Source of the DNA: a virus
Virus record (IMG/VR): IMGVR_UViG_3300043411_002794
Coordinates: 124,001-188,000 of that record
Reading direction: 5' to 3' (one strand)
DNA length: 64,000 nucleotides
The notes below the pieces were generated by a model. The model made no database searches, was not told where the DNA came from, and was given only the letters and a program-made list of their open reading frames with translations. The translations under genes were made by a program, and so were the position numbers. Below are positions 49,896 to 57,616 of the stretch, in pieces; position 1 is the first letter of the stretch, and the number at the start of each line of letters is the position of its first letter.

Positions 49896-50248
49896 CCTTC
49901 TCCTCCGGGCTGTTCGCCCTTGCCGTTTTGCCCGTTCTTATTACTGCCTATGCGCAAGCTGAACCCGCCATTCTCCTGCACAGTTCGCCAGAGATCGAAG
50001 ATGCTGACGCCGCCCAGGCCGCCGGCAGCACTTACGCCGAGCAAAAAATAAATGTTCCCCTCTTCGCGATACTTGTTGTACCAGATCAGCGCGATCGTGA
50101 TACCGGTCATGCCGCTGTAGAGCACAGCGGCAACCACGGCCTTTTTCGTCAACTTTTTCGTGCTATGGAGCAGCCCGGCCAGTCCTCCGACCGCAGCTAA
50201 AGCGAAGGCACTCAACATCACACGCAAAGGATCAAACTGCTCTTCCAT
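49892..50248 (-). CDS. Putative holin (multi-helix membrane protein)
   Basis: A 118-residue protein with three hydrophobic segments: VMLSAFALAAVGGLAGLLHS (about 10-29), KAVVAAVLYSGMTGITIALI (about 36-55) and YFLLGVSAAGGLGGVSIFDL (about 67-86). Its hydrophilic, Gly/Asn/Lys-rich tail is typical of three-TM holins (LydA-like). A AAAGGAAA site lies upstream of the ATG. It overlaps the PAS protein gene by 4 nt. It is a better holin candidate than the 47.2 kb gene, but no adjacent endolysin is seen. Confidence 0.58.
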   Translation of the reverse strand: MEEQFDPLRVMLSAFALAAVGGLAGLLHSTKKLTKKAVVAAVLYSGMTGITIALIWYNKYREEGNIYFLLGVSAAGGLGGVSIFDLWRTVQENGGFSLRIGSNKNGQNGKGEQPGGEG

Positions 50249-50538
50249 GAAATTTCCTTTGCAACACAGTTTGCGTCCCTGAGATCCCCTTCCTCAGGTC
50301 CAGACGCCGAGGTTACCCCCAGCGTTAATTGCAACAACCAGTACGGCGTCCCCGCCGTAGACACCGATCGTTACTCCTCCAAGCCCCGGGTCGCGGCCTT
50401 AACCATGACCAGAGGCGTCCCGGTATGAACCTATGCATCCTGCATCGAGCTCGTACCTCCTAACCAGCCAGTGTCATGACTAACGCACCGTGTGCCGTCG
50501 AATGATAAAAAAGCGGCCGCAGAAAACCAAGAGACGTT
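50249..50538 (-). other. 290-nt gene-poor interval with possible recoded ORF
   Basis: No standard ORF spans this gap. From ATG 50445 (AGGAGGT upstream) a frame reads MQDA, amber, then a protein-like segment (VHTGTPLVMVKAATRGLEE). At TTGGAGGAG a shift to the -1 frame would give GGVTIGVYGGDAVLVVAINA and end at 50294. It could be a broken small gene or a recoded one. A CCTGAG/CTCAGG inverted repeat lies near 50278-50298. A GCGGCCGC palindrome with A6/T6 at about 50504-50515 is not a clear terminator. Confidence 0.35.
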
Positions 50539-51687
50539 CTACTCCCAGGCAGAAAGGGTTTCACAGACATTGGATACGGCCGCCGAAGTCGTAAAGGGAG
50601 AGATCGCGAGATAGATGCCATGCTGCTGTACGTGGCGGGCGTTCGTAAGCGGTGACAGGTTCCGAATACCAAATCGCTGCATAAACGGCTGCATCGCTAA
50701 ATTTCCGGCAACAATCGGCCTCGTGGCAATCTCAGCCAGCTGGAAATGATTCACCAATGCGTGCCGGCGTGCAACGCCACCTTCTGCAAGCACCAGCGGA
50801 TACGCGAACCAAGAATGACGACCTTCGCCGATTTTATATCGTAAAAATCCATCCGGCGTGGCTTGACGAATCTGCGTGGCAATGTTGAACCGACGCGTCT
50901 GCCACTCCTCAACAAAGGGTAGTTGTTTAAGGCCCAGCTCCCCTTGAATCTCCATCGGTCGGACGTTGTAGCCGAGCGTCGGGAACAAGAACCGTGGATC
51001 CAATTCCGGATGGCGATCCGCCCAAAACTTCATCCGCTCCGCCCCGAGATCCCGGATCCAGCCATGCGCGCGCTGCATCACGAGTTCTTCGTACAGCTCC
51101 GGTGAATTCGTCGTCACCATCCCGCCCTCGATCGTGACGAGGTGGTGGCTATAGAAGAAGCTGAACGTACCCATGTCGCAGTCGGAGCCGACATGCCGAC
51201 CTGTGCCGAACGTATCGCGACCTGCCGGGCCGTAGTGCGTGCCGAGTGCTTCACAGCAGTCCTCGATCACATACTTGAACGTGCCTGTGTCCACTTGGGG
51301 CGGCTGCCCGAGCAAATGGCAGTTGAACAGCACATCGCACCGCTCGTCGACGTGCTGGCGAAGCACCAGCGTCGAGAGATCTACGTCGAGCAGAATCGGC
51401 TTCAACCCGAGCTGCACGACCGGGGCGATCGTGGTACTCCAGTTGACGGCCGGAATACCGACCGTCTCGATCTCCGGGTGCAGCGTCTTGAGTGCGCTGA
51501 TCGACAACAGGTTGGCGGACGAGCCGCTGTTGACCATAACGGCGTACTCGGTACCGACATATCGGGCAAACTCGGTCTCAAACGCTTTCACGAACCGGCC
51601 CATCGACAACTCGCCGGAACGAATGCACTCCAGTTGCTGCAGCGTTTCCGGGCCGAAGGGCGGGTTAGGTACTAGCTGGTCCTTCAT
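50539..51687 (-). CDS. DegT/DnrJ/EryC1/StrS-family PLP enzyme, ColD-like (3-dehydratase candidate)
   Basis: A 382-residue fold-type I PLP enzyme. It has GTEYAVMVNSGSSANLLSIS (about 45-64, phosphate-binding), FKYVIEDCCEALGTHYG (about 137-153), and FSFFYSHHLVTIEGGMV (about 175-191). In the aminotransferases of this family the last segment carries the Schiff-base Lys; here the equivalent spot is SHH with no Lys. His at this position is the signature of the GDP-4-keto-6-deoxymannose 3-dehydratase (ColD) type. It would therefore make 3,6-dideoxy sugar intermediates. It sits at the end of the glycosyltransferase cluster. The substrate is inferred. Confidence 0.8.
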   Translation of the reverse strand: MKDQLVPNPPFGPETLQQLECIRSGELSMGRFVKAFETEFARYVGTEYAVMVNSGSSANLLSISALKTLHPEIETVGIPAVNWSTTIAPVVQLGLKPILLDVDLSTLVLRQHVDERCDVLFNCHLLGQPPQVDTGTFKYVIEDCCEALGTHYGPAGRDTFGTGRHVGSDCDMGTFSFFYSHHLVTIEGGMVTTNSPELYEELVMQRAHGWIRDLGAERMKFWADRHPELDPRFLFPTLGYNVRPMEIQGELGLKQLPFVEEWQTRRFNIATQIRQATPDGFLRYKIGEGRHSWFAYPLVLAEGGVARRHALVNHFQLAEIATRPIVAGNLAMQPFMQRFGIRNLSPLTNARHVQQHGIYLAISPFTTSAAVSNVCETLSAWE

Positions 51688-52015
51688 GAGCTTTCCATGC
51701 CTCGTGGTTGTGCAATCGCGGGCGGCAGTCGGCTAACAGGATCTGCCGCGGACGCCACCGCATGCCGCGAAAACATTGAATTCCTACAACTTTGGTGACG
51801 GGATCATAAAAGCGAACAACTACATAGTGGCTCCGTCCAGCAGGTACATTCTTGGCGAAGACTTCCTCTCCGCATTTTGGAATCCATCCGGACGGAAACG
51901 GCCTCGCAAATACCTCCGCCAGCTCCGCCCCTTCTTTCCTAGCCTTCGATAACTGAGCCTTCCTGGCTGCGCGTTCCGGCGTCTCCCTCGCCAGCGGTCG
52001 CGTTACTCGCGGCAT
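51665..52015 (-). CDS. Small basic hypothetical protein
   Basis: A 116-residue basic protein starting at ATG 52015 with a GGAG site (the frame to 52087 is rejected). An Arg/Lys/Ala-rich helical N-terminus (RPLARETPERAARKAQLSKA) is followed by a beta-rich part (SHYVVVRFYDPVTKVVGIQC) and RGMRWRPRQ. It overlaps the glycosyltransferase gene by 77 nt and the DegT gene by 23 nt. It may be an RNA- or DNA-binding accessory; there is no clear family. Confidence 0.5.
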   Translation of the reverse strand: MPRVTRPLARETPERAARKAQLSKARKEGAELAEVFARPFPSGWIPKCGEEVFAKNVPAGRSHYVVVRFYDPVTKVVGIQCFRGMRWRPRQILLADCRPRLHNHEAWKAHEGPAST

Positions 52016-52757
52016 ACGTGCTCCAGTCGGTAAGGTTGATCTCTTCCGGCCAGACTTCGTCCAACCCGCAGATCTCAGGGTGGGCATCGTACCACGCCTT
52101 CACAGAACCCCGCCACCGTTCGCAATACTCCTGTCGCGTGCCGAGTTCGTCTCGGCCCTTCCCGGCCTCGTGCGTGATCTGCAGATCGTCGACCACGATG
52201 TTCTGCAGACCGAGCATGCGAGCGCGAATGCTAATCGCCCGATCGATGTGGCCGTAGTATTCCATCGGACACAGGTTCACCATGTCTTGCAGCAGCCGCG
52301 GCCCGTACCACGGCGCGATCGTCTCAATGAAATTGCATCGCCGGGCGCCGGTGCCTTGCTTTTCCATCGTCGGCCAGACCGTGCCGCCGAGTTTGATCGC
52401 CGGAGTGATGATCCCGCGGCGATGCGCACTGATGTCTTGAACGGCGGCCGCCAGTTGCTGAATGAAGTTCGGGGCGTAGTCGTAGGTGTCGTTGTTGATC
52501 ATGCCCACGAGATCGTACCCGGCCACCTGCGGCTGTCCGCAGAGCAGCTGTTTCAAGACGTAATCGATCATGCCGCCGTGTCCGCGATTGTCGGAGCCGA
52601 TATGCTGCGTGTGCGGCGTCTGCGGGATCAGATCTTCCCGGCTGTTGTCCAGAATCACCAGCTTGTGCCAGTCGGGACAGCCGATCAACAGCTCGTTGTA
52701 GCAACGCATCGTGCGGGCGGGCGTGTTGTACGAAAAGATGACGGTCAGGATCTTCAT
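51939..52757 (-). CDS. GT2-like glycosyltransferase
   Basis: A 272-residue GT-A type transferase. The nucleotide-sugar fold starts KILTVIFSYNTPARTMRCYN, followed by VILDNSRED (about 34-42), GSDNRGHGGMIDYVL (54-68) and GMINNDTYDYAP (85-96), the DxD-like metal site. A C-terminal region with YGHIDRAISIRARML reads like acceptor-specific elements. It transfers an unknown sugar. It overlaps the two neighbouring genes in the glycan cluster. The mechanism (inverting GT2) is a family-level call. Confidence 0.75.
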   Translation of the reverse strand: MKILTVIFSYNTPARTMRCYNELLIGCPDWHKLVILDNSREDLIPQTPHTQHIGSDNRGHGGMIDYVLKQLLCGQPQVAGYDLVGMINNDTYDYAPNFIQQLAAAVQDISAHRRGIITPAIKLGGTVWPTMEKQGTGARRCNFIETIAPWYGPRLLQDMVNLCPMEYYGHIDRAISIRARMLGLQNIVVDDLQITHEAGKGRDELGTRQEYCERWRGSVKAWYDAHPEICGLDEVWPEEINLTDWSTYAASNATAGEGDAGTRSQEGSVIEG

Positions 52758-53269
52758 GATACTTTCCGAAGGTTAGTGACACGGGACGGAAGAATGACGC
52801 GAAGTCGCTGTGGCCAGCGGGCAATGAAGGCCCCAAGCGGATTGGCCAGCTTATGGTTAAACCACGGCCGCCGTCGCTGTAGTCGCACATCGTCGGCGTG
52901 GAATAAGAAGAAATCGGTCGGCTGCAGCTCGGCCGCCAGGTGCAGATGCCCGTGGCGAAATGCGCCGGTGCACAGCGGCTCGGTCTCCGGCATGCTGAGC
53001 TGCGGCTGCAACACGAGCATCCAACCTTCGCGGCCCAGCATCTTGATGCCGGTTTCCAGCGGGCAGCCGCGATTGAGCGGTACGTCGGTGACGAAACAGC
53101 GGACGCCCCGCGAATAGTAATCGCGGCAAAGTAGTTGCGTCTTATGATCCGCAGGATGCGTGACCACAAGTAGCGAAGCGAGTTGGCGTACGTTCTGCGG
53201 TAGGGCGGCTGCGAGAACCTCGTCCTCTCCATAACACCAAACTAAACCGCGAACGGGGCTAATCGTCAT
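52754..53269 (-). CDS. Short glycosyltransferase-like protein
   Basis: A 171-residue protein starting at ATG 53269 with a GGAG site; the upstream frame to 53353 is not used. It looks like a small or divergent GT2 fold (LASLLVVTHPADHKTQLLCR; CFVTDVPLNRGCPLETGIKM; DFFLFHADDVRLQ), with a DxD-like ADD. It may be a truncated transferase or a helper of the next GT2 gene, which it overlaps by 4 nt. Confidence 0.5.
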   Translation of the reverse strand: MTISPVRGLVWCYGEDEVLAAALPQNVRQLASLLVVTHPADHKTQLLCRDYYSRGVRCFVTDVPLNRGCPLETGIKMLGREGWMLVLQPQLSMPETEPLCTGAFRHGHLHLAAELQPTDFFLFHADDVRLQRRRPWFNHKLANPLGAFIARWPQRLRVILPSRVTNLRKVS

Positions 53270-53353
53270 GATCGACTCCGTTTGTCGCTTTGTAACCGTC
53301 GTGGTACTCTGCGGCAACTCGCAACAGCCTACAATATCCCTCACGAGTGGCAA

Positions 53354-54076
53354 ATGGATCCGCTGATTCGTGCCGTCATGATCACCGGCAAGCCGGGACG
53401 CGAATACTTAGCCCGCATGGCGATCACGTCCTTCCTCGAGCAGAAGTATCCGCGCAAACAACTCCTTATCGTCAACGACGGCGAACCGCTGCTCAAAGAT
53501 CCCGTCGAAGACGTGATCGAACACCGGATCCCCGGCGGACTGACGCTCGGCGCCCTCCGCAATCTGGCCCTCGATCTCTCCCCGCCTGAGGTCGACTACC
53601 TCGTGCAATGGGACGACGACGATTATTCACACCCGCAACGGCTTCGCTGGCAAATCGATGCCACGCCGACAGGTGCGGCCAGCGTGCTCCGTTACACGAC
53701 CAATATCTGCCTCGGCCGCAAAGCACCGCGGATCTGCACGCCGACGCGCGTTCCCGGATACGGCTTTGCCGGTACGATCATGCACCCGGCAAAAACCGCC
53801 TTCCGGTATCCCGAAGAAGCCAAAGGCGAAGATTCAAAATTCTCGCGGCAATGGAGGAATGCCGGACGCATGCACGTGCTGCATAACGTCCAGATGCCCG
53901 CACTCTATCTGCGGTTCTTCCACGGAAATAACACATGGTCGGAGCGGCATATCCTGGGCTTCCCGCGGGCTCCCATTTCACTCTCGCCCACAGAACGCAC
54001 CCGCGTGCTCAAGCTCGTCAACACGTACGCTAATGCTTCTGCAAAATCATGCAGTCGTGGACCAGGCGAATCTTAG
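53354..54076 (+). CDS. GT2 glycosyltransferase (only plus-strand gene)
   Basis: A 240-residue GT2-family transferase. It has PRKQLLIVNDGEPLLKDPVE (about 33-52), GALRNLALDLS and the metal motif QWDDDDYSHPQR (about 85-96), then a C-terminal part with FHGNNTWSERHILGF. It starts at ATG 53354 with a weak GAGTGG site. It is the only gene on this strand in the window: its start is divergent from the 53269 gene and its end overlaps the methyltransferase gene by 47 nt convergently. Such an orientation island is typical of a recently inserted gene or of separate control. The donor and acceptor are unknown. Confidence 0.8.
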   Translation: MDPLIRAVMITGKPGREYLARMAITSFLEQKYPRKQLLIVNDGEPLLKDPVEDVIEHRIPGGLTLGALRNLALDLSPPEVDYLVQWDDDDYSHPQRLRWQIDATPTGAASVLRYTTNICLGRKAPRICTPTRVPGYGFAGTIMHPAKTAFRYPEEAKGEDSKFSRQWRNAGRMHVLHNVQMPALYLRFFHGNNTWSERHILGFPRAPISLSPTERTRVLKLVNTYANASAKSCSRGPGES

Positions 54077-54656
54077 CGCAGTGTTCCAGTAGGTACACGA
54101 TCGCCTTCCGCGTCGTCGGCTCGTCGTGCCCGTCGGTCCACCATACGTCGTCGAAGAAGACGATCCCGCCGGACTGCACCTTCGGTAACCACAGCGTGGC
54201 GTCCTTGTAGGCCGGCAGCTCCGCGTGGTTGCCGTCGATATGCAGCATGCCAATCGACGCGTCGGCAAAGGAGTTGACGACGTTCTCGGCCTTATCGCGA
54301 ATCAGGTGGCAATACTGCGCGACGCCGTACTTCTTGATGTTGCCTTCGCAATGACGGTAAACCGACTCCAGGTCTTGCTTGCCCCACCATTCGATGTTGC
54401 GGCTGTCGTTCATCTCTTCCAGGGCCGCGTCGGTCTTCCACGGGTCAATACCGACGACCCGCCCCTTACCGAGATCCTTGAGCGCCAACGCCTGCGGGAT
54501 CAACGAACTGCCGCCGAAGACGCCGAGCTCGACGCACAACTCCGGCTGACGCGACAGGATTGTTTCTACGAGGGCCTGGGCCTTCTCCGGCTTGCACCAA
54601 CCAGAGATCTCCGGCAGGGCCTTCGAGACTTCGGCGAGGACGGAATCAAGCGACAT
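54030..54656 (-). CDS. Class I SAM-dependent methyltransferase
   Basis: A 208-residue methyltransferase. Motif I is CVELGVFGGSSLIPQALAL (about 41-59). VVGIDPWK (about 66-73) is the acidic post-I loop. GMLHIDGNHAELPAYKD (about 135-151) and GGIVFFDDVWWTDG (about 163-176) complete the Rossmann core; it resembles the Methyltransf_24 group found in sugar and cephalosporin hydroxylase-like clusters. It sits among glycosyltransferases, so a sugar O-methylation is likely. It overlaps the plus-strand gene at its 3' end by 47 nt and the upstream GT2 gene by 11 nt. Start site GGAAGCAAT. Confidence 0.72.
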   Translation of the reverse strand: MSLDSVLAEVSKALPEISGWCKPEKAQALVETILSRQPELCVELGVFGGSSLIPQALALKDLGKGRVVGIDPWKTDAALEEMNDSRNIEWWGKQDLESVYRHCEGNIKKYGVAQYCHLIRDKAENVVNSFADASIGMLHIDGNHAELPAYKDATLWLPKVQSGGIVFFDDVWWTDGHDEPTTRKAIVYLLEHCAKIRLVHDCMILQKH

Positions 54657-55728
54657 ATTGCTTCCACTCCGGGGTGTTGCGAAGGGCCGCCCATTGGGCC
54701 TTCAAATCGAAGGTCGGCGTGCCCTTCCAGATGGTCAGCTTATCCGCGTGCTCGGGAGCCAGCGGATCAAAGAACCGATACTTGAGCGTGTCGGCCTGAA
54801 TGATGGCAAAGTGCTCCGGGGTCAGCGGATTTTTGTTCGCGACGATGTCGAGTAACTCTCCACCACAGCGATACATCCCGTGATTTTCGACGGCAATGAA
54901 GTTGTCGATCCGCTTACGGATAATCGCCGGTTGCGGCGTCTCCTGTCGATCCCCGCCATCCCGCACCTCACCAGGTATTTGTGCGGCGGCAGGATCGTCG
55001 GCGTAACTGCCGTGGTCGAGAATGTACAGAAACCCTTCCGGATCCAGCGCAAAGGAACGGGACAACAGCCGCAGCCGGTTGCCGAAGTCGGCATCCTCCA
55101 AGCTCTTGCAGCCATCCATTCGCTCGTTGTACCCGTTAAGCATCATCGCATCGGCCAGGGAGAACGACGTTCCGGCATAACACATGGCGCCGTGTCGATG
55201 CTGAATAGGCTGCTTGCCGCTCAATCGTTTCCAGCGGTGGTCGTTGACGTACTCATCACCGCAGATCGGCAGGTCCGGAATGCCGTCGCCAGCCGAGATC
55301 GACCGCAGCCGTTTGTGCAGAGCATGCATGTACCGCCCGCAAGACTTGTAATGATGCCAGTAGGCGGCCAGGAACTTTTGCGGGAAGAACTCGGCGTCGT
55401 CGCAGCTGATGCACAGCTCGCCGTCGGCCCACAGAATCCCGGTGTTCTTCGCGGCCGAGATGTAGCAGTAGCCCTGGTCATACCAGTAGCGGTGCTCCGG
55501 ATGCACCGGCACGTGCTTCACCTTGAAGTTCTTCGTCGACTCTTCGCAGTACCGTCGGAAGGTCGCCTGATTGGCTTCGTGGTACGTGTCGACGTAAACC
55601 AGTTCGAAGTCCTGGAACGATTGATTCTCCAGGTTCCACAGCAGCGCGTTGAAATAGCTGGGCAACCCCTGCGAAGCCAGGAAGTCGTCCACGGACGCAG
55701 TGTGAATCAGTAAGCTGACTTTCGGCAT
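54646..55728 (-). CDS. GT2-like glycosyltransferase
   Basis: A 360-residue transferase. GT-A fold elements are MPKVSLLIHT (1-10), DFELVYVDTYHEAN (40-53), KNTGILWADGELCISCDDAE (94-113, containing the metal-binding CDD), and a downstream CKSLEDADFGNRL acceptor-side ED motif. It resembles the chondroitin-synthase/GalNAc-transferase style of GT2. An Asn/Glu-containing C-terminus of about 100 residues is less clear. It overlaps the methyltransferase gene by 11 nt. Donor sugar not determined. Confidence 0.72.
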   Translation of the reverse strand: MPKVSLLIHTASVDDFLASQGLPSYFNALLWNLENQSFQDFELVYVDTYHEANQATFRRYCEESTKNFKVKHVPVHPEHRYWYDQGYCYISAAKNTGILWADGELCISCDDAEFFPQKFLAAYWHHYKSCGRYMHALHKRLRSISAGDGIPDLPICGDEYVNDHRWKRLSGKQPIQHRHGAMCYAGTSFSLADAMMLNGYNERMDGCKSLEDADFGNRLRLLSRSFALDPEGFLYILDHGSYADDPAAAQIPGEVRDGGDRQETPQPAIIRKRIDNFIAVENHGMYRCGGELLDIVANKNPLTPEHFAIIQADTLKYRFFDPLAPEHADKLTIWKGTPTFDLKAQWAALRNTPEWKQYVA

Positions 55729-55730
55729 CG

Positions 55731-55931
55731 TTACTTCTTACGCGAGGAGGTGGCGGCAAACCCGACGATCAAAAAGAGGGCGAACACAATACCGACCGTT
55801 ACGAAGAGCGCGGTGTCGTCGATATGCCCGCCCGGCCCGTCGCTGTCGTTGATCGCCGCCATGTTCGCCGGATTCATCGGCGAGATCGGGTTGGTCGGAT
55901 TCAAGAAATTAGAGGGAGAACTGAAGTCCAC
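55731..55931 (-). CDS. Small single-TM membrane protein
   Basis: A 66-residue protein starting at GTG (55931) with an AAAGGG site. A polar, Asn/Pro-rich N-terminal half is followed by one C-terminal transmembrane helix (ALFVTVGIVFALFLIVGFAA, about 41-60) and a basic end (SSRKK). The layout is tail-anchored or N-out. It lies 2 nt before the GT2 gene. The function is unknown, possibly anchoring or phage-membrane related. Confidence 0.58.
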   Translation of the reverse strand: MDFSSPSNFLNPTNPISPMNPANMAAINDSDGPGGHIDDTALFVTVGIVFALFLIVGFAATSSRKK

Positions 55932-55935
55932 GTGG

Positions 55936-56499
55936 TTACCCTTTGTCTTTGATCAGCCACGCCACGATCTGTCGCATCGAGTCGCTGGTCACGTACACGT
56001 CGAAGCCGAGCTCTTTCAGATCGGAGATCTTCGGCTGTGCGACGTACGCTTGATGTTTGTTGATCTTTTCAATCGCCGCCTGCTCGGGGCCGACGTGATG
56101 CATCTCATCGGCCGACGAGATGAACACGGCCTTCTTCGCCACGCGGACGAGCTGCTCCAACGCCCGGCGAGTGTCCGGCACATGTTCGAGCACTTCGCAG
56201 CATTGCACGAAGTCGAACTCGTTGGCGGCGTAATGCTTGTCGAGCTCGCAAACATCGACGCCGATCTTCGTCGTCCAGTCGGGCGGCATATCCCGAATCC
56301 AGTGGATGTCACATGCCTCCTTGCGGACGATCCCGGCCGAGCTCTCCCAGTACTGCAGGTCGAACACGCCGCCATGCCCGGCGCCGACATCCAGGATCGA
56401 GTACCGCGGGACGTTTTTGAACACGCCCTTCGGTCCGTTGATCTTGGACTCGGGATACGGGTAATAATCGAACGCAGGAACGTCGGTGTAGATGGGCAT
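55936..56499 (-). CDS. SAM-dependent methyltransferase
   Basis: A 187-residue protein (start MPIYTDVPAFDYYPY; ATGA overlap with the upstream stop). Motif I is SILDVGAGHGGVFDLQY (about 34-50). CCEVLEHVPDTRRALEQLV (about 106-124) is the post-III segment typical of class I methyltransferases. It lies in the glycan cluster directly after a GH130-like protein, so it is likely to modify a sugar or an envelope component. The frame extends to 56703 but the start at 56499 fits the ATGA coupling. Confidence 0.72.
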   Translation of the reverse strand: MPIYTDVPAFDYYPYPESKINGPKGVFKNVPRYSILDVGAGHGGVFDLQYWESSAGIVRKEACDIHWIRDMPPDWTTKIGVDVCELDKHYAANEFDFVQCCEVLEHVPDTRRALEQLVRVAKKAVFISSADEMHHVGPEQAAIEKINKHQAYVAQPKISDLKELGFDVYVTSDSMRQIVAWLIKDKG

Positions 56500-57494
56500 C
56501 AGTAAAGCTCTACGGTGGTTGCCAGCATGGCGGAAACAGACGTCTCCATGATCTTCACAGAGCTGTCGTTGTCGCCATAACTGATGAGAAGTCGGTTGTC
56601 TTGTCTGACCATGCCGACCGGAAAACAAACCTGAATCAACCCGGCCTTGCGAAAGTGCGGCTCTACCGCCGCTTCGGCCGGCAGGTAAGTGCGACGACCA
56701 CACCGCAGCACGCGAAACGGCGGCTTCCCGTCAAAGACGTAGCAGCCGTTGTCGTAGAAGTGCAGCTTGCCGGACGGCTTCGCCACCGTGTGAAACGTCC
56801 CCAAGAACGTCCCGTCCTGCAACGCAACCGGCGGCGTGTTACCGCGGAAAAATTCATCATGAAACCACGGTGAATCCCATTCCGTTTCGCAGTACGGCTG
56901 GGCAAAGCAACCGGGCTCCCGTAATTCGTACACAGCGTGCGGCCGAATCGACGCGATCAAAAACAGTCGATTGTCCTGGCCGATAAACGGCGTCCAATTC
57001 TTTTGCCGCGCTTCCCCGGGCATACTAACGCGGAACGGCTCCGGCGGCTTCCACATCAACTCCGGCCCGACACCCGCATAATGCTCGGCGAGCACGGCGG
57101 CCCGAATACATTCATTCTTAAACGTACCGGTGTCATGCGACGAGTAGACCATCAATAGTTGCCGCTTCCACCAGATCAAACGCGGATCGGCACAGTTGGT
57201 AATCCCGAGCGGTCGCTGCGTGCCGGGAATCACACGAAGGTCATTCGTCAATCGGCACGCCGTGAAACTACGTTCGTCGGGACGGTAGACACAGATGTAT
57301 CCGCCGTGCACCGGATCTTCGACCAGTCCGGCGTTGAAACATCCGTGCGGCAGATCCAATCGCGTAACCTGCGACGGATCAAGCAAACTCGTCAGCACTT
57401 CGGTGGGCGGCCGCTTAACGTGCGGAGCGGGCGGTGGTCGTTTGACGATTCCCGGCCTAAACCGTGCCGGCTGTCCCTTTCCCGGTGTAGCCAT
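56499..57494 (-). CDS. GH130-like beta-propeller protein (glycoside phosphorylase-type)
   Basis: A 331-residue protein starting at ATG 57494 (AGGGATGTT site); the longer frame is rejected. It has an ITNCADPRLIWWKRQLLMVY pattern (98-117) and QKNWTPFIGQDNRLFLIASI (164-183), with further repeats of beta-blades, which I associate with five-bladed propellers such as GH130 mannoside phosphorylases and related glycosidases. The enzyme would act on a mannoside or similar glycan, or bind one. It is the first gene after a terminator and promoter candidate in the glycan cluster. Catalytic Asp residues are not identified with certainty. Confidence 0.6.
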   Translation of the reverse strand: MATPGKGQPARFRPGIVKRPPPAPHVKRPPTEVLTSLLDPSQVTRLDLPHGCFNAGLVEDPVHGGYICVYRPDERSFTACRLTNDLRVIPGTQRPLGITNCADPRLIWWKRQLLMVYSSHDTGTFKNECIRAAVLAEHYAGVGPELMWKPPEPFRVSMPGEARQKNWTPFIGQDNRLFLIASIRPHAVYELREPGCFAQPYCETEWDSPWFHDEFFRGNTPPVALQDGTFLGTFHTVAKPSGKLHFYDNGCYVFDGKPPFRVLRCGRRTYLPAEAAVEPHFRKAGLIQVCFPVGMVRQDNRLLISYGDNDSSVKIMETSVSAMLATTVELY

Positions 57495-57526
57495 AACATC
57501 CCTGCATGTGAGTTGAGAACGTGATA

Positions 57527-57548
57527 AGCCTAGTCGCGTCGCCAAAAT
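57527..57548 (-). promoter_or_regulatory. Promoter candidate (ATTTTGG-N8-CTAGGCT)
   Basis: On the minus strand: ATTTTGG, 8 nt, CTAGGCT, ending 33 nt before the ATG at 57494 and located just downstream of a terminator. Two other copies with the same N8 spacing lie at 60383 and 60772. Confidence 0.5.
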
Positions 57549-57559
57549 GTTGCAACTTG

Positions 57560-57608
57560 GCTGATAGCTAAAAGAAAGAAGAGGCGGCCGGGAGTTACCC
57601 CGGCCGCC
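57560..57608 (-). terminator. Rho-independent terminator (minus strand)
   Basis: A 10-bp GC stem GGCGGCCGGG/CCCGGCCGCC (57583-57592, 57599-57608) with a 6-nt loop, followed on the minus strand by TCTTCTTTCTTTTAGC. It separates the CAP-domain gene from the GH130-like gene. It shares CTGATAGCTAAA at its distal end with the 16.97 kb terminator. Confidence 0.8.
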
Positions 57609-57616
57609 CCAATTAC

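Noticed and set aside
50500-50520. GCGGCCGC followed by T6 as a terminator
   Set aside because: An 8-nt palindrome alone has no loop for a hairpin; a longer stem is not seen.
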